From contig JAGXKT010000008.1 of assembly GCA_018335035.1 (NCBI GenBank), forward strand, positions 40,951-104,950: DNA of 64,000 nt, in the 5' to 3' direction. Position 1 is the first letter of the stretch; the number at the start of each line of letters is the position of its first letter. The position numbers and the translations under genes were made by a program. A model generated the notes under the pieces. It worked only from the letters and a program-made list of their open reading frames with translations, was not told the DNA's origin and searched no databases. Shown piece by piece: positions 15,428-24,376 of the stretch. The DNA is from Phycisphaerae bacterium. GTDB lineage: Bacteria > Planctomycetota > Phycisphaerae > SM23-33.

Positions 15428-16828
15428 ATGGCCGAACGCATCATCGAAGACATTCTGATCGTCAGTCGCCGCCAGGACGTGACGCGCCTGGTGCTGGAGA
15501 CGCTCGCGGCGCGGGCCGTACGCGGCACGGTGGTCGACGGCATCGTGGCAGCGGCCAAGCGGCTGGGCGATCGCGACTGGCGACTGGTGCTGGCCGAGTT
15601 GGACGGCGACGTGGCCGCCGCGGCCGAGTTGATGGCGCGCGTCCGCGCCGTGCACCCCGAACTGCCGGTGGTGATGATAGCCGCCGATGATTCGGTGCAA
15701 ACCGCGGTCGGCGCGATGCGCGCCGGCTGCCGCGACGTGATCGAGCCGCCGGTAACGCGGGAAAAGCTGGAGAGCGTATTGAACGCCTATGCGCCCTCGC
15801 ACGCGGTACCCCTGGCCGCCAGCGGTGCCGCCGACGCCCGCCGGCCGTATCGCATCGCCGGTCAGAGCCGTCGCCTCCGTGAGACGATCGCGCTGGCCGA
15901 GAAGGTGGCGGCTACGTCGCTGCCGGTTCTGATCACCGGGGAGAGCGGGACGGGCAAGGAGTTGATCTCCCGGATGATCCACGATCGCAGCCGGCGCTCG
16001 AGCGAGCCGTTCGTGGCCGTCAATTGCGGCGCGATGAGTGAGTCGCTCCTGGAGAGCGAGCTGTTCGGTCACGAGCGTGGGGCGTTTACCGGCGCTCACG
16101 CGCGGCGGGTGGGGCGGTTCGAGCAAGCCCACGGCGGCACGCTGCTTCTCGACGAGGTTTCCGAGACGAGCCCCCGTCTGCAGGCGGAGTTGCTTCGCGT
16201 GCTGGAGCAGCAGTATTTCGAGCGCGTCGGGGGTAGCGACGCGGTGGACGTCAACGTCCGGGTCATCAGCACATCGAACCGCAACCTGGCGCGCGATGTC
16301 GAGCAGGGCGCGTTCCGTCGAGACCTGTACTATCGCCTGGGCGGGGTGCAGATCTCCGTGGTGCCCCTTCGCGAGCGTATTGACGACATCGCGCCGCTGG
16401 TATGGCACTTCGTCAACAGTTTCGCAGGCGAGGTCGGTCGGAACATCGAACAGCTCGACGAGGAAATGCTCGTTGCCTTCCGTAGCTACGCTTGGCCGGG
16501 AAACGTACGGCAGTTGCGCAACGTGGTACGCACGGCGCTGGCGCTGGGCAAGGGGCCGACGCTGTCGCTGGCGGGTGTGCCGGCCTTGTGGAGCGAGTTG
16601 CGGTGCCCGCAGCCGCGCAACATGTCCACGCTGTCGCTGGCGGAATTGGAGCGATCGGCCATCTACGAGGCCTTGCGCCGCACCGAGGCCCACCAAGCCA
16701 AGGCCGCCGAACTTCTGGGCATCACGGACCGAACGCTGCGTGAGAAACTGCGGCGGTACAAGCGCGACGGGTACGCCCCGCCCGACGCTTTCGGCCGCAC
16801 GGGAGAACGCCAATGGGCGACGGCGTGA
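15428..16828 (+). CDS. Second sigma-54 activator with pseudo-receiver domain
   Basis: The 466-residue protein has a receiver-like N-terminus (residues 7-120) in which the phosphoacceptor Asp is Glu (residue 57, LVLAELDG), the conserved Thr/Ser is Ala (MIAADD) and the Lys-Pro pair is Glu-Pro (VIEPPV). The AAA+ domain is intact: Walker A GESGTGKE (about 171-178), GAFTGA (218-223), Walker B LLLDEVSE. The C-terminal helix-turn-helix reads AKAAELLGITDRTLREKLRR. Loss of all three switch residues implies control other than phosphorylation; Glu may mimic the active state. It lies inside the sigma-54-dependent operon, directly before flgB, and could amplify or tune that operon. Confidence 0.9.
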   Translation: MAERIIEDILIVSRRQDVTRLVLETLAARAVRGTVVDGIVAAAKRLGDRDWRLVLAELDGDVAAAAELMARVRAVHPELPVVMIAADDSVQTAVGAMRAGCRDVIEPPVTREKLESVLNAYAPSHAVPLAASGAADARRPYRIAGQSRRLRETIALAEKVAATSLPVLITGESGTGKELISRMIHDRSRRSSEPFVAVNCGAMSESLLESELFGHERGAFTGAHARRVGRFEQAHGGTLLLDEVSETSPRLQAELLRVLEQQYFERVGGSDAVDVNVRVISTSNRNLARDVEQGAFRRDLYYRLGGVQISVVPLRERIDDIAPLVWHFVNSFAGEVGRNIEQLDEEMLVAFRSYAWPGNVRQLRNVVRTALALGKGPTLSLAGVPALWSELRCPQPRNMSTLSLAELERSAIYEALRRTEAHQAKAAELLGITDRTLREKLRRYKRDGYAPPDAFGRTGERQWATA

Positions 16829-17175
16829 ACATGATCGACATCCTTCAGACCGGCCTCCGCGCCACCGGAACGCGGGGCAAAGTGCTGGCCAACAACATCG
16901 CGAACATCAACACGCCGGGCTACCGCCGGCGCGCGGTCGCGTTTGAGAAGGCCCTGTCCGAGGCGATGGCTTCCGGCGACGCCGAGGCGCTGCGCGAGGT
17001 GACGTTCGAGACCCTCCAGCCGCGCAACACGCCCGTCGGCGCGAACGGAAACGACGTGGATCTCGACAGCGAGGTCGGCGATCTGATTAAGAACAGCGCC
17101 TTGCGCAAGACCTACATCCGCCTGCTGCACAAGGTCTATCGCCAGGCGGAGATGGCGATACAGACGAACAAGTAA
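16813..17175 (+). CDS. flgB: Flagellar proximal rod protein FlgB
   Basis: The 120-residue product has the rod signature VLANNIANINTPGYRRRAVA near residue 25 and ends with a C-terminal helix (TYIRLLHKVYRQAEMAIQTN), matching FlgB. The start at 16813 overlaps the end of the upstream activator gene and follows GGGAGAA; ATG 16831 (MIDILQTG) is an alternative. FlgB forms the proximal rod with FlgC, FlgF and FliE and is exported by the flagellar type III system. flgC follows after 41 bases. Confidence 0.93.
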   Translation: MGDGVNMIDILQTGLRATGTRGKVLANNIANINTPGYRRRAVAFEKALSEAMASGDAEALREVTFETLQPRNTPVGANGNDVDLDSEVGDLIKNSALRKTYIRLLHKVYRQAEMAIQTNK

Positions 17176-17216
17176 CCGGCTCGGCGGCACGCCCGTCGCC
17201 TGCGAGGTAGACAGAC

Positions 17217-17624
17217 ATGGCAGTCAACGCGGTCAGCAGTTCGGTCGACATCGCGGTTTCCGGGCTTCGCGCCCAGTCGCGGCGGATGAATGTCATCGCC
17301 GAGAACCTCGCCAACGCGCACACGACGCGGACGACCGGCGGCGGGGCGTACCGTCGCAAGGAAGTCGTTCTCGATACCGCAGGCGACGACCCGACCGGCG
17401 TGCGGATCGAGACGATTCGCACGGACAACGAGACGCCGCTCAAACGTGTACGCATGCCGGGCCACCCGGACGCCGACGGCGACGGGTTCGTGACGCTTCC
17501 GAACGTCTCCATTCCGACCGAGATGATGAACCTCGTGGTCGCGTCACGGGCGTATCAAGCGAACGCGGCCGTGCTGAAACGATACCAGCAGTCCGTGGAT
17601 ACCGCACTGGAATTACTGCGATAG
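17217..17624 (+). CDS. flgC: Flagellar proximal rod protein FlgC
   Basis: The 135-residue protein has an N-terminal rod motif (AVSGLRAQSRRMNVIAENLA) and the conserved C-terminus EMMNLVVASRAYQANAAVLK, diagnostic for FlgC. Length is typical. An AGGTAG lies upstream of the ATG. It is part of the flgB-flgC-fliE set that builds the proximal rod on the MS ring. Confidence 0.96.
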   Translation: MAVNAVSSSVDIAVSGLRAQSRRMNVIAENLANAHTTRTTGGGAYRRKEVVLDTAGDDPTGVRIETIRTDNETPLKRVRMPGHPDADGDGFVTLPNVSIPTEMMNLVVASRAYQANAAVLKRYQQSVDTALELLR

Positions 17625-17637
17625 GAGCGCGAGTTCG

Positions 17638-17943
17638 ATGGCAATCAACCCGATAGGCGGACCCGGCGCGGTACAGCACGCGGCGCAGGTCGCGTCAGCG
17701 GGCAAGACCCAGCCCGCGGCGCCGGGCAAGTTCAACGAGGCACTGCAGGGCTACCTGCGGAGCGTGGACCAGGACCAGCAGGCCTCGGCAGAGGCGGTCC
17801 AGAACCTTCTCAGCGGCAAGACCGAGGACGTCCTGCCGGCCGTGACGGCGATGGCGCGTGCCGACATGAGCTTCAAGCTGCTGGTCGGCGTGCGGAACAA
17901 GATGATCGAGGCGTACAAGCAGACGCTGAACATGCAGGTCTAA
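17638..17943 (+). CDS. fliE: MS ring-rod junction protein FliE
   Basis: The 101-residue product shows the FliE C-terminal block: MARADMSFKLLVGVRNKMIE followed by AYKQTLNMQV at the end of the protein. FliE joins the MS ring and export gate to the proximal rod. It follows flgC after 13 bases, with AGGAGCG as ribosome binding site, and precedes fliF, the order seen in most flagellar loci. Confidence 0.95.
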   Translation: MAINPIGGPGAVQHAAQVASAGKTQPAAPGKFNEALQGYLRSVDQDQQASAEAVQNLLSGKTEDVLPAVTAMARADMSFKLLVGVRNKMIEAYKQTLNMQV

Positions 17944-17963
17944 ACCTGCGGTGAGGACGAGCC

Positions 17964-19490
17964 GTGGCTCAGATACTTCGCAATCTCGGCGCTGTCTGGC
18001 ATCAGATGAGCTTCATTCATCGGGTGCTCCTGCTGACGATCGTTTTGGCCGTCGCCGGTGCGGCGCTGCTGCTGGGCAACTGGGCGACGCAACCGAAGAT
18101 GACGATCCTCTACGGGGGCCTGAGCCCCGCCGACGCCGCCAAGGTCACGGCCAAACTCGGCGACCGCGACATTCCATACGAGTTGGCCAATGGCGGCACG
18201 ACGGTTCTCGTGCCCGCCGAGCAGGTCAATGACTGTCGCATGTCCCTTGCGAGTCAAGGGCTGCCCGGCGACGGACAGGCGGGGTACAAGATCCTCGATG
18301 ATGAGAAGCTCGGTACGAGCCCGTTCGCCCAGCGCGTCAATTACGTCCGCGCCGTCGAGGGGGAGTTGGCCAAGACGATCCGTACGCTCAACAACGTGAC
18401 GGCCGCACGCGTGCACATCGTTCGCCCCGAGGGCGCCCTGTTCAGAGGCAACGAACAGAAATCATCGGCTACGGTCGTCGTAGGGCTCAAAGGCGGCCAC
18501 GCGCTGGGGGCCAACAACGTCGCGGCTGTAGTTCATCTGGTCGCCGGAGCCGTCGAGGGGCTCCAGGCCGATGACGTGGTCGTCGTTGACACGGCCGGTA
18601 ACCTGCTCAGCGGCGACGAGACGGACGACATGGCCGGGCGGGTCGGGTCGTTCCAGGCCCACAAGAGCCAGGTCGAACAGCGGCTCGCCGACAAGGCCGA
18701 GCAGATGCTCGCGGCCGCCTTGGGCCCGAACCGTGCCTCCGTCCGGGTCAGCGTCGAGATGACGTCCAAGGCCGTTACCCGCGCTATGGAAAACTACGAC
18801 CCGGCCAAGCGGGTCGCGCGAAGCGAGACGATCGACAGCGAGTCGTCCACCGGCACCGGCGAGGGCGGCTCCGGCGAGGGCGGAAACACCAAGGCCGAGA
18901 CGATCAAGACCGAGTACCTCGTCAGCAAGACCACTGAGCAGAGCAAGCAATTGCCCGGCGAGATCGTTTCGAAGTCGGTGGCCGTGCTGGTGGATCTCTC
19001 GCCGCCGGAGGGGGAGGAAGACGGCGAGCCGGTGATGAAGCGCGAGGACGTCGAGGCGCTGGTCGCCGGCGCGCTGGGTTTGACGTTGGAGGCCGCCGGC
19101 GAAGGCGGTGAACCGGTCGATGCGCTGTCGGTCGTGACGACGAAGTTCCCGCGCTCGCCTCAGGAGGAGCCGGTTGAGGCCGGTTTCCTGACGCCCGATT
19201 TGCTTCTGAGTCTCGCCAAGCGCGCCTCCTTGGGGCTGGTCGTGATCGGCATGCTGCTGGCGCTGAAGATCTTCGGCGGCAAGAGCAAATCGAAGAGCGA
19301 GCCCAGTGAGCAGGAGGCCACCGGCGAGCTGGCGGTGCAGAGCGGTCAGATGGATCATTTGCTACCAGGCGCCGCCGGCGAGCAGCGCCGCTTGAAGGAA
19401 CGCATCACCCGCGCCCTGGAAGAGAACCCCGATGAGGTCAAGCGGCTCTTTCTGACCTGGGCGCAGAGTGATACGACCAGCGCGAAGTAA
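17964..19490 (+). CDS. fliF: Flagellar MS-ring protein FliF
   Basis: This 508-residue protein starts at GTG 17964 after GTGAGGACGA. It has two membrane segments, near residues 20-42 (LLLTIVLAVAGAALLLG) and 418-436 (LGLVVIGMLLALKIF), with a periplasmic YscJ/FliF ring domain between them (ILYGGLSPADAAKVTAKLGD). The C-terminal cytoplasmic tail (RITRALEENPDEVKRLFLTW) binds FliG. FliF forms the MS ring, the base for rod, switch and export gate. It is immediately followed by fliG. Confidence 0.97.
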   Translation: MAQILRNLGAVWHQMSFIHRVLLLTIVLAVAGAALLLGNWATQPKMTILYGGLSPADAAKVTAKLGDRDIPYELANGGTTVLVPAEQVNDCRMSLASQGLPGDGQAGYKILDDEKLGTSPFAQRVNYVRAVEGELAKTIRTLNNVTAARVHIVRPEGALFRGNEQKSSATVVVGLKGGHALGANNVAAVVHLVAGAVEGLQADDVVVVDTAGNLLSGDETDDMAGRVGSFQAHKSQVEQRLADKAEQMLAAALGPNRASVRVSVEMTSKAVTRAMENYDPAKRVARSETIDSESSTGTGEGGSGEGGNTKAETIKTEYLVSKTTEQSKQLPGEIVSKSVAVLVDLSPPEGEEDGEPVMKREDVEALVAGALGLTLEAAGEGGEPVDALSVVTTKFPRSPQEEPVEAGFLTPDLLLSLAKRASLGLVVIGMLLALKIFGGKSKSKSEPSEQEATGELAVQSGQMDHLLPGAAGEQRRLKERITRALEENPDEVKRLFLTWAQSDTTSAK

Positions 19491-19509
19491 CAGTGCGGGA
19501 GTTGAGAAC

Positions 19510-20505
19510 GTGGAGTTGACCCCGACACGCAAAGCCGCCTTGCTGCTGATGAACCTGGACGCGTCGACCGCGGCCGAACTGCTCGGCTCGGCCGATGCCG
19601 ACAAGGTCGCCGAGATCGCGGCGGAAGTGGCCTATCTCAAGGCCTCCGGGCACACGCCCCAGGGCGCCGATGAGCCGGTGCGGGAGTTCTATGGGTTGCT
19701 GGAGCAGTCGGACGCCGGCGGCGGGTCGTCCGGCATGTTCGTCGAGCAGATGCTGGAAAGGGCCCTTGGCGCCGGTCAGGGACGGCAGACGATGCAGCGC
19801 GTTCGGGAGCTGGTCGAGGCCAAGGACCCTTTCCTGCCGATTCGCTCGGCGTCGGTGGAGGATTTGACCGAGGCCCTGTCCGGTGAGACGCCGCAGGCGG
19901 TGGCGGTCGTGCTGGGCGAACTGCCGCAGAAGACCAGCGGCAAGCTTCTGGGCGCACTGACCGAAGACGTCCGCGCCGCGGCAATCCGCACACTGGCGTC
20001 GGGGGCCCCCGTCAGCGCCGAAACGAAAGTGCGCGTCGCCTCTGTCATGCGCCGGCGGTTGGAGGCGCGTCAGGCGGGCGGCGAACCCGCTACTGGTGAC
20101 GCGCGGCTGCGTCAGGTGGCCGTTCTGCTGCGCGGGTTGGGCAATGAACTGCGGAACAGCATGCTGGAGTCGATTCGCGAGCAGAACGCCGAGACGGCCT
20201 CCGGCGTCGAGCGGATGATGGTCGTCTGGGAGGACCTCCCCGTCATCGCAGACCGCTCCATGCAGGAAGCCCTGCGCGAGATCGAGGCGCGTCAGCTCGC
20301 GCTGGCGCTGTCGGACGCCGAGGAGGCCGTCCGCGAGAAGATCCGCAGCAACATGTCCGAACGCGGCGCCGCCATGCTGGACGAAGAGGCCTCGCTGCTG
20401 TCGTCGCCAGGCGACGAGGACATCCAGGCCGGTCGCGAGGCGGTGTTGAGCACGCTGCGCGACATGTCGAGCAAAGGATCGTTGAACTTCGAGGAAGGCA
20501 GCTGA
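19510..20505 (+). CDS. fliG: Flagellar motor switch protein FliG
   Basis: GTG at 19510 (VELTPTRKAALLLMNLD) is preferred because GGGAG precedes it and the frame upstream overlaps fliF; the product is 331 residues. The N-terminal segment binds FliF, the middle domain binds FliM, and the C-terminal torque domain is recognisable in MMVVWEDLPVIADRSMQEAL followed by SNMSERGAAMLDEEASL. FliG forms the cytoplasmic C-ring face that contacts MotA. Start is less certain than identity; an upstream GTG at 19468 is in frame. Confidence 0.95.
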   Translation: MELTPTRKAALLLMNLDASTAAELLGSADADKVAEIAAEVAYLKASGHTPQGADEPVREFYGLLEQSDAGGGSSGMFVEQMLERALGAGQGRQTMQRVRELVEAKDPFLPIRSASVEDLTEALSGETPQAVAVVLGELPQKTSGKLLGALTEDVRAAAIRTLASGAPVSAETKVRVASVMRRRLEARQAGGEPATGDARLRQVAVLLRGLGNELRNSMLESIREQNAETASGVERMMVVWEDLPVIADRSMQEALREIEARQLALALSDAEEAVREKIRSNMSERGAAMLDEEASLLSSPGDEDIQAGREAVLSTLRDMSSKGSLNFEEGS

Positions 20506-20506
20506 C

Positions 20507-21049
20507 ATGGCCGAGCCGGTTCGCCTCAACGTGTCCGGGCCGATCGTATCGGTTTGCGTGACCGGCGGCGAGGACGGCGACGCCGCCGCCGACCGCTCCG
20601 GGCAGCTCACCGAGCAGCTCGAGACGGCCCGCGCCGAGATGATCCAGGCGCGCGACGCGCTGCTTTGTGCCGCGGCCGAGATCCCCGCACTGCGCCAGAA
20701 GGCCTTAGAGGCGGCGGAAGAGCAACTGGTAGACCTGGCCGTCGATATCGCCGCCAAGGTGCTTTGCCAGCAGATCCAGGCCCAGGATTACGAGATCGAA
20801 CCGATCGTGCAGGACGCCCTGAGGCACGTCACTCTCGGCGGTGACGTCGTTGTACGCCTGAACCCGGGCGACTACGCAAACTGCAGTCGTGAAGACACGG
20901 ACATTCCCAACGGCGTCACATTGATGTCCGACACGTCCGTGGCTCCCGCCGAGTGTCGCGTGGAGACACCCGGCGGGATCGTCGAGTCAAGCGTCGAGGG
21001 GCAACTCGAGCACATTCGTGAAGCGCTCAAGGGCTCGGAGGCCGAATGA
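20507..21049 (+). CDS. fliH: Flagellar export stator protein FliH
   Basis: The 180-residue protein is mostly helical in the centre (EQLETARAEMIQARDALLCA) with a C-terminal segment VVRLNPGDYANCS and TPGGIVESSVEGQLEHI, typical of FliH/HrpE family members. FliH holds the ATPase FliI and docks it to the C ring. The ATG is one base after the fliG stop and the end overlaps fliI by 4 bases, so the three are tightly coupled. Confidence 0.9.
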   Translation: MAEPVRLNVSGPIVSVCVTGGEDGDAAADRSGQLTEQLETARAEMIQARDALLCAAAEIPALRQKALEAAEEQLVDLAVDIAAKVLCQQIQAQDYEIEPIVQDALRHVTLGGDVVVRLNPGDYANCSREDTDIPNGVTLMSDTSVAPAECRVETPGGIVESSVEGQLEHIREALKGSEAE

Positions 21050-22425
21050 GCGTCGACCTGAACAAATATCGGGATCGTCTTCGCCAGACCGACACGCGGA
21101 GCTGTCGCGGACGGATCGTTCGCGTCGCCGGGCTGACGGTCGAGTCCCACGGGCCGCCGGTCGGCGTCGGCGAGCTGTGTCAGATACACGTCGCCGACGG
21201 GCGGCGCGTGTCGGCCGAAGTCATCGGCTTTCATGGTGTCAATCGCGTGCTCATGCCGCTGGAGCCCATTGAGGGCATCGCGCCGGACGACGCCGTGACG
21301 GTCCGGTCGGCGCCGCGGTCGCTGCCCGTCGGCCCGGAATTGCTCGGGCGCGTGATCGACGCGCTGGGCCGGCCTCTGGACGGTGCCGGACCGCTGGGCG
21401 GGCGCCAGCGCCGGTCGTTGGATGTGCCGCCTCCGCCGCCGATGAGCCGGCCGCGCATCACGGAGCCGCTGCTGTTCGGCCTGCGGGCGTTCGACGGCCT
21501 GCTGACGTGCGGAAAAGGTCAGCGGATAGGCATCTTCTCCGGAAGCGGCGTCGGCAAGAGCACGCTCCTCGGCGAGATCGCCCGATGCAGTTCCTCCGAC
21601 GTCAACGTCTTAGCGCTCGTGGGCGAGCGGGGGCGCGAGGTCCGGCACTTCCTGGAAGAATCGCTCGGCCCGGAGGGCCTGGCCCGAAGCGTCGTGGTCA
21701 TCGCCACGTCGGACGCTTCGCCCATTCAGCGCGTAAAGGCCGCCTTCACCGCCACGTCTATTGCAGAGTACTTCCGCGACCAGGGCAAAGACGTTCTGTT
21801 CATGATGGATTCGTTGACGCGCTTCGCCACGGCGCAGCGGGAGATCGGCCTGGCGGCGGGCGAGCCGCCGACGACCAAGGGCTACTGCCCCAGCGTCTTC
21901 AGCGTGCTGCCGAAGTTCACCGAGCGGCTCGGTCGCGCCGAGGTCGGCAGTATCACGGGGGTGCTGACCATCCTCGTCGAGGGCGACGACATGGACGATC
22001 CCGTCGCGGACACCGCCCGCTCGCTTCTGGACGGGCACTGCGTGCTGTCGCGCAAGCTCGCCGAGCAGGGGCACTACCCGGCCGTGGACATCCTCCAGAG
22101 CGTCAGTCGGCTGATGGACCGTGTCGTGGATGACGAGCACGTGCTGGCGGCACAACGGTTCCGCGCGATCTACGCGACATACCGCAACGCCGAGGACCTG
22201 ATCAACATCGGGGCGTTCTCGCCCGGTTCGAACCGTCGGATCGACAAGGCCGTCTCGTTGATCGACCGCGTGAGCGAGTTCCTTCGCCAGCCACGCGGTG
22301 AGCCGGCCGCGTATGACGCGATGATCGCCCAACTGAAAGATATCACGGAGTCGTGGGAATTCCTGATGCCGACGGACTCGCCTGAGGCAACGAATGTCGC
22401 GCCGCCCGAAGGAGGCGGAGCATGA
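21046..22425 (+). CDS. fliI: Flagellum-specific export ATPase FliI
   Basis: The 459-residue protein is a full FliI. The Walker A loop GSGVGKST lies in GIFSGSGVGKSTLL near residue 170, the catalytic glutamate region is VGERGREVRHF, and Walker B is VLFMMDSLTRFA. The segment GEPPTTKGYCPSVFSVLPKF is diagnostic of the type III secretion ATPase family. It hydrolyses ATP at the cytoplasmic face of the export gate to unfold and deliver substrates. Overlaps of 4 bases with fliH and fliJ show tight coupling. Confidence 0.98.
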   Translation: MSVDLNKYRDRLRQTDTRSCRGRIVRVAGLTVESHGPPVGVGELCQIHVADGRRVSAEVIGFHGVNRVLMPLEPIEGIAPDDAVTVRSAPRSLPVGPELLGRVIDALGRPLDGAGPLGGRQRRSLDVPPPPPMSRPRITEPLLFGLRAFDGLLTCGKGQRIGIFSGSGVGKSTLLGEIARCSSSDVNVLALVGERGREVRHFLEESLGPEGLARSVVVIATSDASPIQRVKAAFTATSIAEYFRDQGKDVLFMMDSLTRFATAQREIGLAAGEPPTTKGYCPSVFSVLPKFTERLGRAEVGSITGVLTILVEGDDMDDPVADTARSLLDGHCVLSRKLAEQGHYPAVDILQSVSRLMDRVVDDEHVLAAQRFRAIYATYRNAEDLINIGAFSPGSNRRIDKAVSLIDRVSEFLRQPRGEPAAYDAMIAQLKDITESWEFLMPTDSPEATNVAPPEGGGA

Positions 22426-22889
22426 AGCGATTTACCTGGCCGTTGCAGCGCTTGTTGGACGTGACGGCGCAGCGCGAGCTGGCATTGCGTGCGGAGCTGT
22501 TTGCCTTCGCTCGGCGGATCGCGCAGCAGCGCCAGCAGATCGTCCACCGTCGTTCGGTGCTGGACGGCATGCTGGAAGCGTTGGGCCGGGATGCGTCGGC
22601 CGAGCGCTTGACACGCCAGGAGCTGTTCATGCGCTACGCCGAGACGGCGCGGCAGGAGATCGACTCGCTCAATATGCAACTCGAGTCGCTTCGTAAGCAG
22701 CGGCGACAGAAGACGGCGGAGTTTTCAAAAATTCGTTCCTCGCGCAAGGCGCTGGAGCGCCTGCGCGAGCAGGCGCGACGCCGCTGGCGCCGCGACTATA
22801 TGCGATTCGAGCAAAAGGTAACCGACGAGAACGCCAACCTCGCCTACGCGCGGCAACGGGCCCGGTCCCGAACCGCCGCGCTCGGCTAA
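22422..22889 (+). CDS. fliJ: Flagellar export protein FliJ
   Basis: This 155-residue, strongly basic protein is predicted to form one long antiparallel coiled coil (QRLLDVTAQRELALRAELFA, RKALERLREQARRRWRRDYM), as FliJ does. FliJ sits in the FliI hexamer like the gamma subunit of F1-ATPase and links it to FlhA. The ATG overlaps the fliI stop by 4 bases. Sequence conservation in this family is low, so position and coiled-coil nature carry the call. Confidence 0.88.
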   Translation: MKRFTWPLQRLLDVTAQRELALRAELFAFARRIAQQRQQIVHRRSVLDGMLEALGRDASAERLTRQELFMRYAETARQEIDSLNMQLESLRKQRRQKTAEFSKIRSSRKALERLREQARRRWRRDYMRFEQKVTDENANLAYARQRARSRTAALG

Positions 22890-22899
22890 GGAGCCACCC

Positions 22900-23568
22900 A
22901 TGAACCGCAAACGGATGATTCTGATTCTTGCCCCGCTGGCCGTGGCGGCGTTTGCCGGTTCGTACTTTCTGGCCGGCATGTTCGGTGTTGGCAGCGCGCC
23001 GCCCCCGCCCGAGTCCGCAAAAGCTCCCGCCGTGGGGCAGTTGCACACGTCCGAGCCATCGGAGGGGGGGGGCGCCGCGGATGTGCCGCGCGCCCGCGAG
23101 CGCCAGCTCGAACAGCTTATCAAGGACCTTAAAGCCAAGACGGCGCAGCGCGACCGCGAATTGAAGCAGCTTGAGCAGGATCGCCAGCGCCTGGCGCTGG
23201 CTCAGCGGGACCTGGACACGCTGCTGAGACAGTTTCGCGAACTCCGTACGCAGATCACCGAGGCGGCCGGCAAACTCAACGTCAAGTGCAAGCAGTTCGA
23301 GGGTCGGCTGGTGCAGATTGAGGCCGTCGAGCGACGCAATCTCAGAGATATGGCCGGTGTCTACGATCGGATGGACTCGACGGCGGCCGGCAAAATTATC
23401 ACGAGTTGGTGCCAAGGCGGACGGATCGACGACGCCGTCAAGCTTCTGCACTTCATGGGTGATCGCCAGGCGGCGAATCTGCTGGCGGCGATCGCGGATG
23501 AGCCGCTGGCGGCGCAGCTGACCGAGCGTCTCAAGCGCATACAGGACACGGCCCCGGCGGAAGGATAG
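22900..23568 (+). CDS. MotE-like flagellar chaperone with coiled coil
   Basis: The 222-residue protein has one N-terminal membrane segment or signal anchor (residues 7-28, LILAPLAVAAFAGSYFLAG), a low-complexity linker, a coiled coil at about 65-150, and a helical C-terminus (VYDRMDSTAAGKIITSWCQG, ADEPLAAQLTERL) resembling the MgtE-N-like domain of MotE. MotE in epsilon- and alphaproteobacteria is the periplasmic chaperone of MotC; here it precedes motA. The coding strand has a run of nine G at 23064-23072 in the linker. The assignment to MotE is by architecture and place. Confidence 0.65.
   Translation: MNRKRMILILAPLAVAAFAGSYFLAGMFGVGSAPPPPESAKAPAVGQLHTSEPSEGGGAADVPRARERQLEQLIKDLKAKTAQRDRELKQLEQDRQRLALAQRDLDTLLRQFRELRTQITEAAGKLNVKCKQFEGRLVQIEAVERRNLRDMAGVYDRMDSTAAGKIITSWCQGGRIDDAVKLLHFMGDRQAANLLAAIADEPLAAQLTERLKRIQDTAPAEG
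23064..23072 (+). repeat. G9 homopolymer inside the MotE-like gene
   Basis: Nine consecutive G encode part of the Glu-Gly-Gly-Gly linker at about residues 55-58. A one-base slip would truncate the protein before its coiled coil. Only one other G9 run (10255-10263) was noticed in the window. Confidence 0.7.
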
Positions 23569-23572
23569 CGTT

Positions 23573-24343
23573 TTGGATCTGGCCACCATCATCGGCATAC
23601 TTGCGGGCTTTGCCTGCATCGCCTCGGCGATCGTCGCCGGCGGCAGTGCCGGCGTATTCGTTAACGTTCCGTCGGTCATGATCGTCATCGGCGGCATGCT
23701 GTCGGCGACGCTGATCCACTTTTCCATCGGGCAGGTTCTGGGAATCTTCTCGGTGGTCAAGAAGACGCTGTTCTGCAAGCTTCCGGACGAGCAGGACTTG
23801 ATTCAGAAGATGGTCAACTACGCGGCGATCAACCGCCGGGACGGCGCGCTGGCACTCGAGCGCCAGGTGGACGAGGCGGGCGACTCGTTCCTGGTCCAGG
23901 GCATGCAGATGGTCATCGACGGTCAGAGCGAGGACGCCATCGGCGAGCACATGGACATGGAGATCCGCTACCTCCAACAGCGCCACTCCACCGGCAAGAA
24001 GGTGCTGGAGTTCATGGGCGCCAGCGCCCCGGCATTCGGCATGATCGGAACGCTGATCGGCCTGGTGCAGATGCTCGGAACGCTCGAAGACCCGTCCCAG
24101 ATCGGCGTGGGCATGGCGACCGCGCTGATTACGACGTTTTACGGTGCCTTCGTGGCGAACCTCGTGTTCATCCCGCTGGCGGGAAAGCTCGGCATCCGCT
24201 CCAAGCGCGAAACGTTACTGCGCGAAATGATCCTCGAGGGCCTGCTTGGCCTCGTCCGTGGCCAAAGCCCCACCGAGGTCCGCGAGCGCATGCACGCGTT
24301 CGTCTCCGGGCGCAAGCGCGAGGAGCTTAAGCCGAACGTCTAG
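23573..24343 (+). CDS. motA: Flagellar motor stator protein MotA
   Basis: The 256-residue product starts at TTG 23573 after GGAAGGAT. It has four membrane segments: near residues 3-22, 32-52, and the last pair, FGMIGTLIGLVQMLGTLED and ALITTFYGAFVANLVFIPLA. The length and motif pattern match the PomA/MotA form of about 255 residues. MotA surrounds MotB to form the ion channel and drives FliG through its cytoplasmic loop. It is followed by two motB genes. Confidence 0.96.
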   Translation: MDLATIIGILAGFACIASAIVAGGSAGVFVNVPSVMIVIGGMLSATLIHFSIGQVLGIFSVVKKTLFCKLPDEQDLIQKMVNYAAINRRDGALALERQVDEAGDSFLVQGMQMVIDGQSEDAIGEHMDMEIRYLQQRHSTGKKVLEFMGASAPAFGMIGTLIGLVQMLGTLEDPSQIGVGMATALITTFYGAFVANLVFIPLAGKLGIRSKRETLLREMILEGLLGLVRGQSPTEVRERMHAFVSGRKREELKPNV

Positions 24344-24376
24344 ACGCCGCGACGGTGGCGACGGAACCTGCAACGC

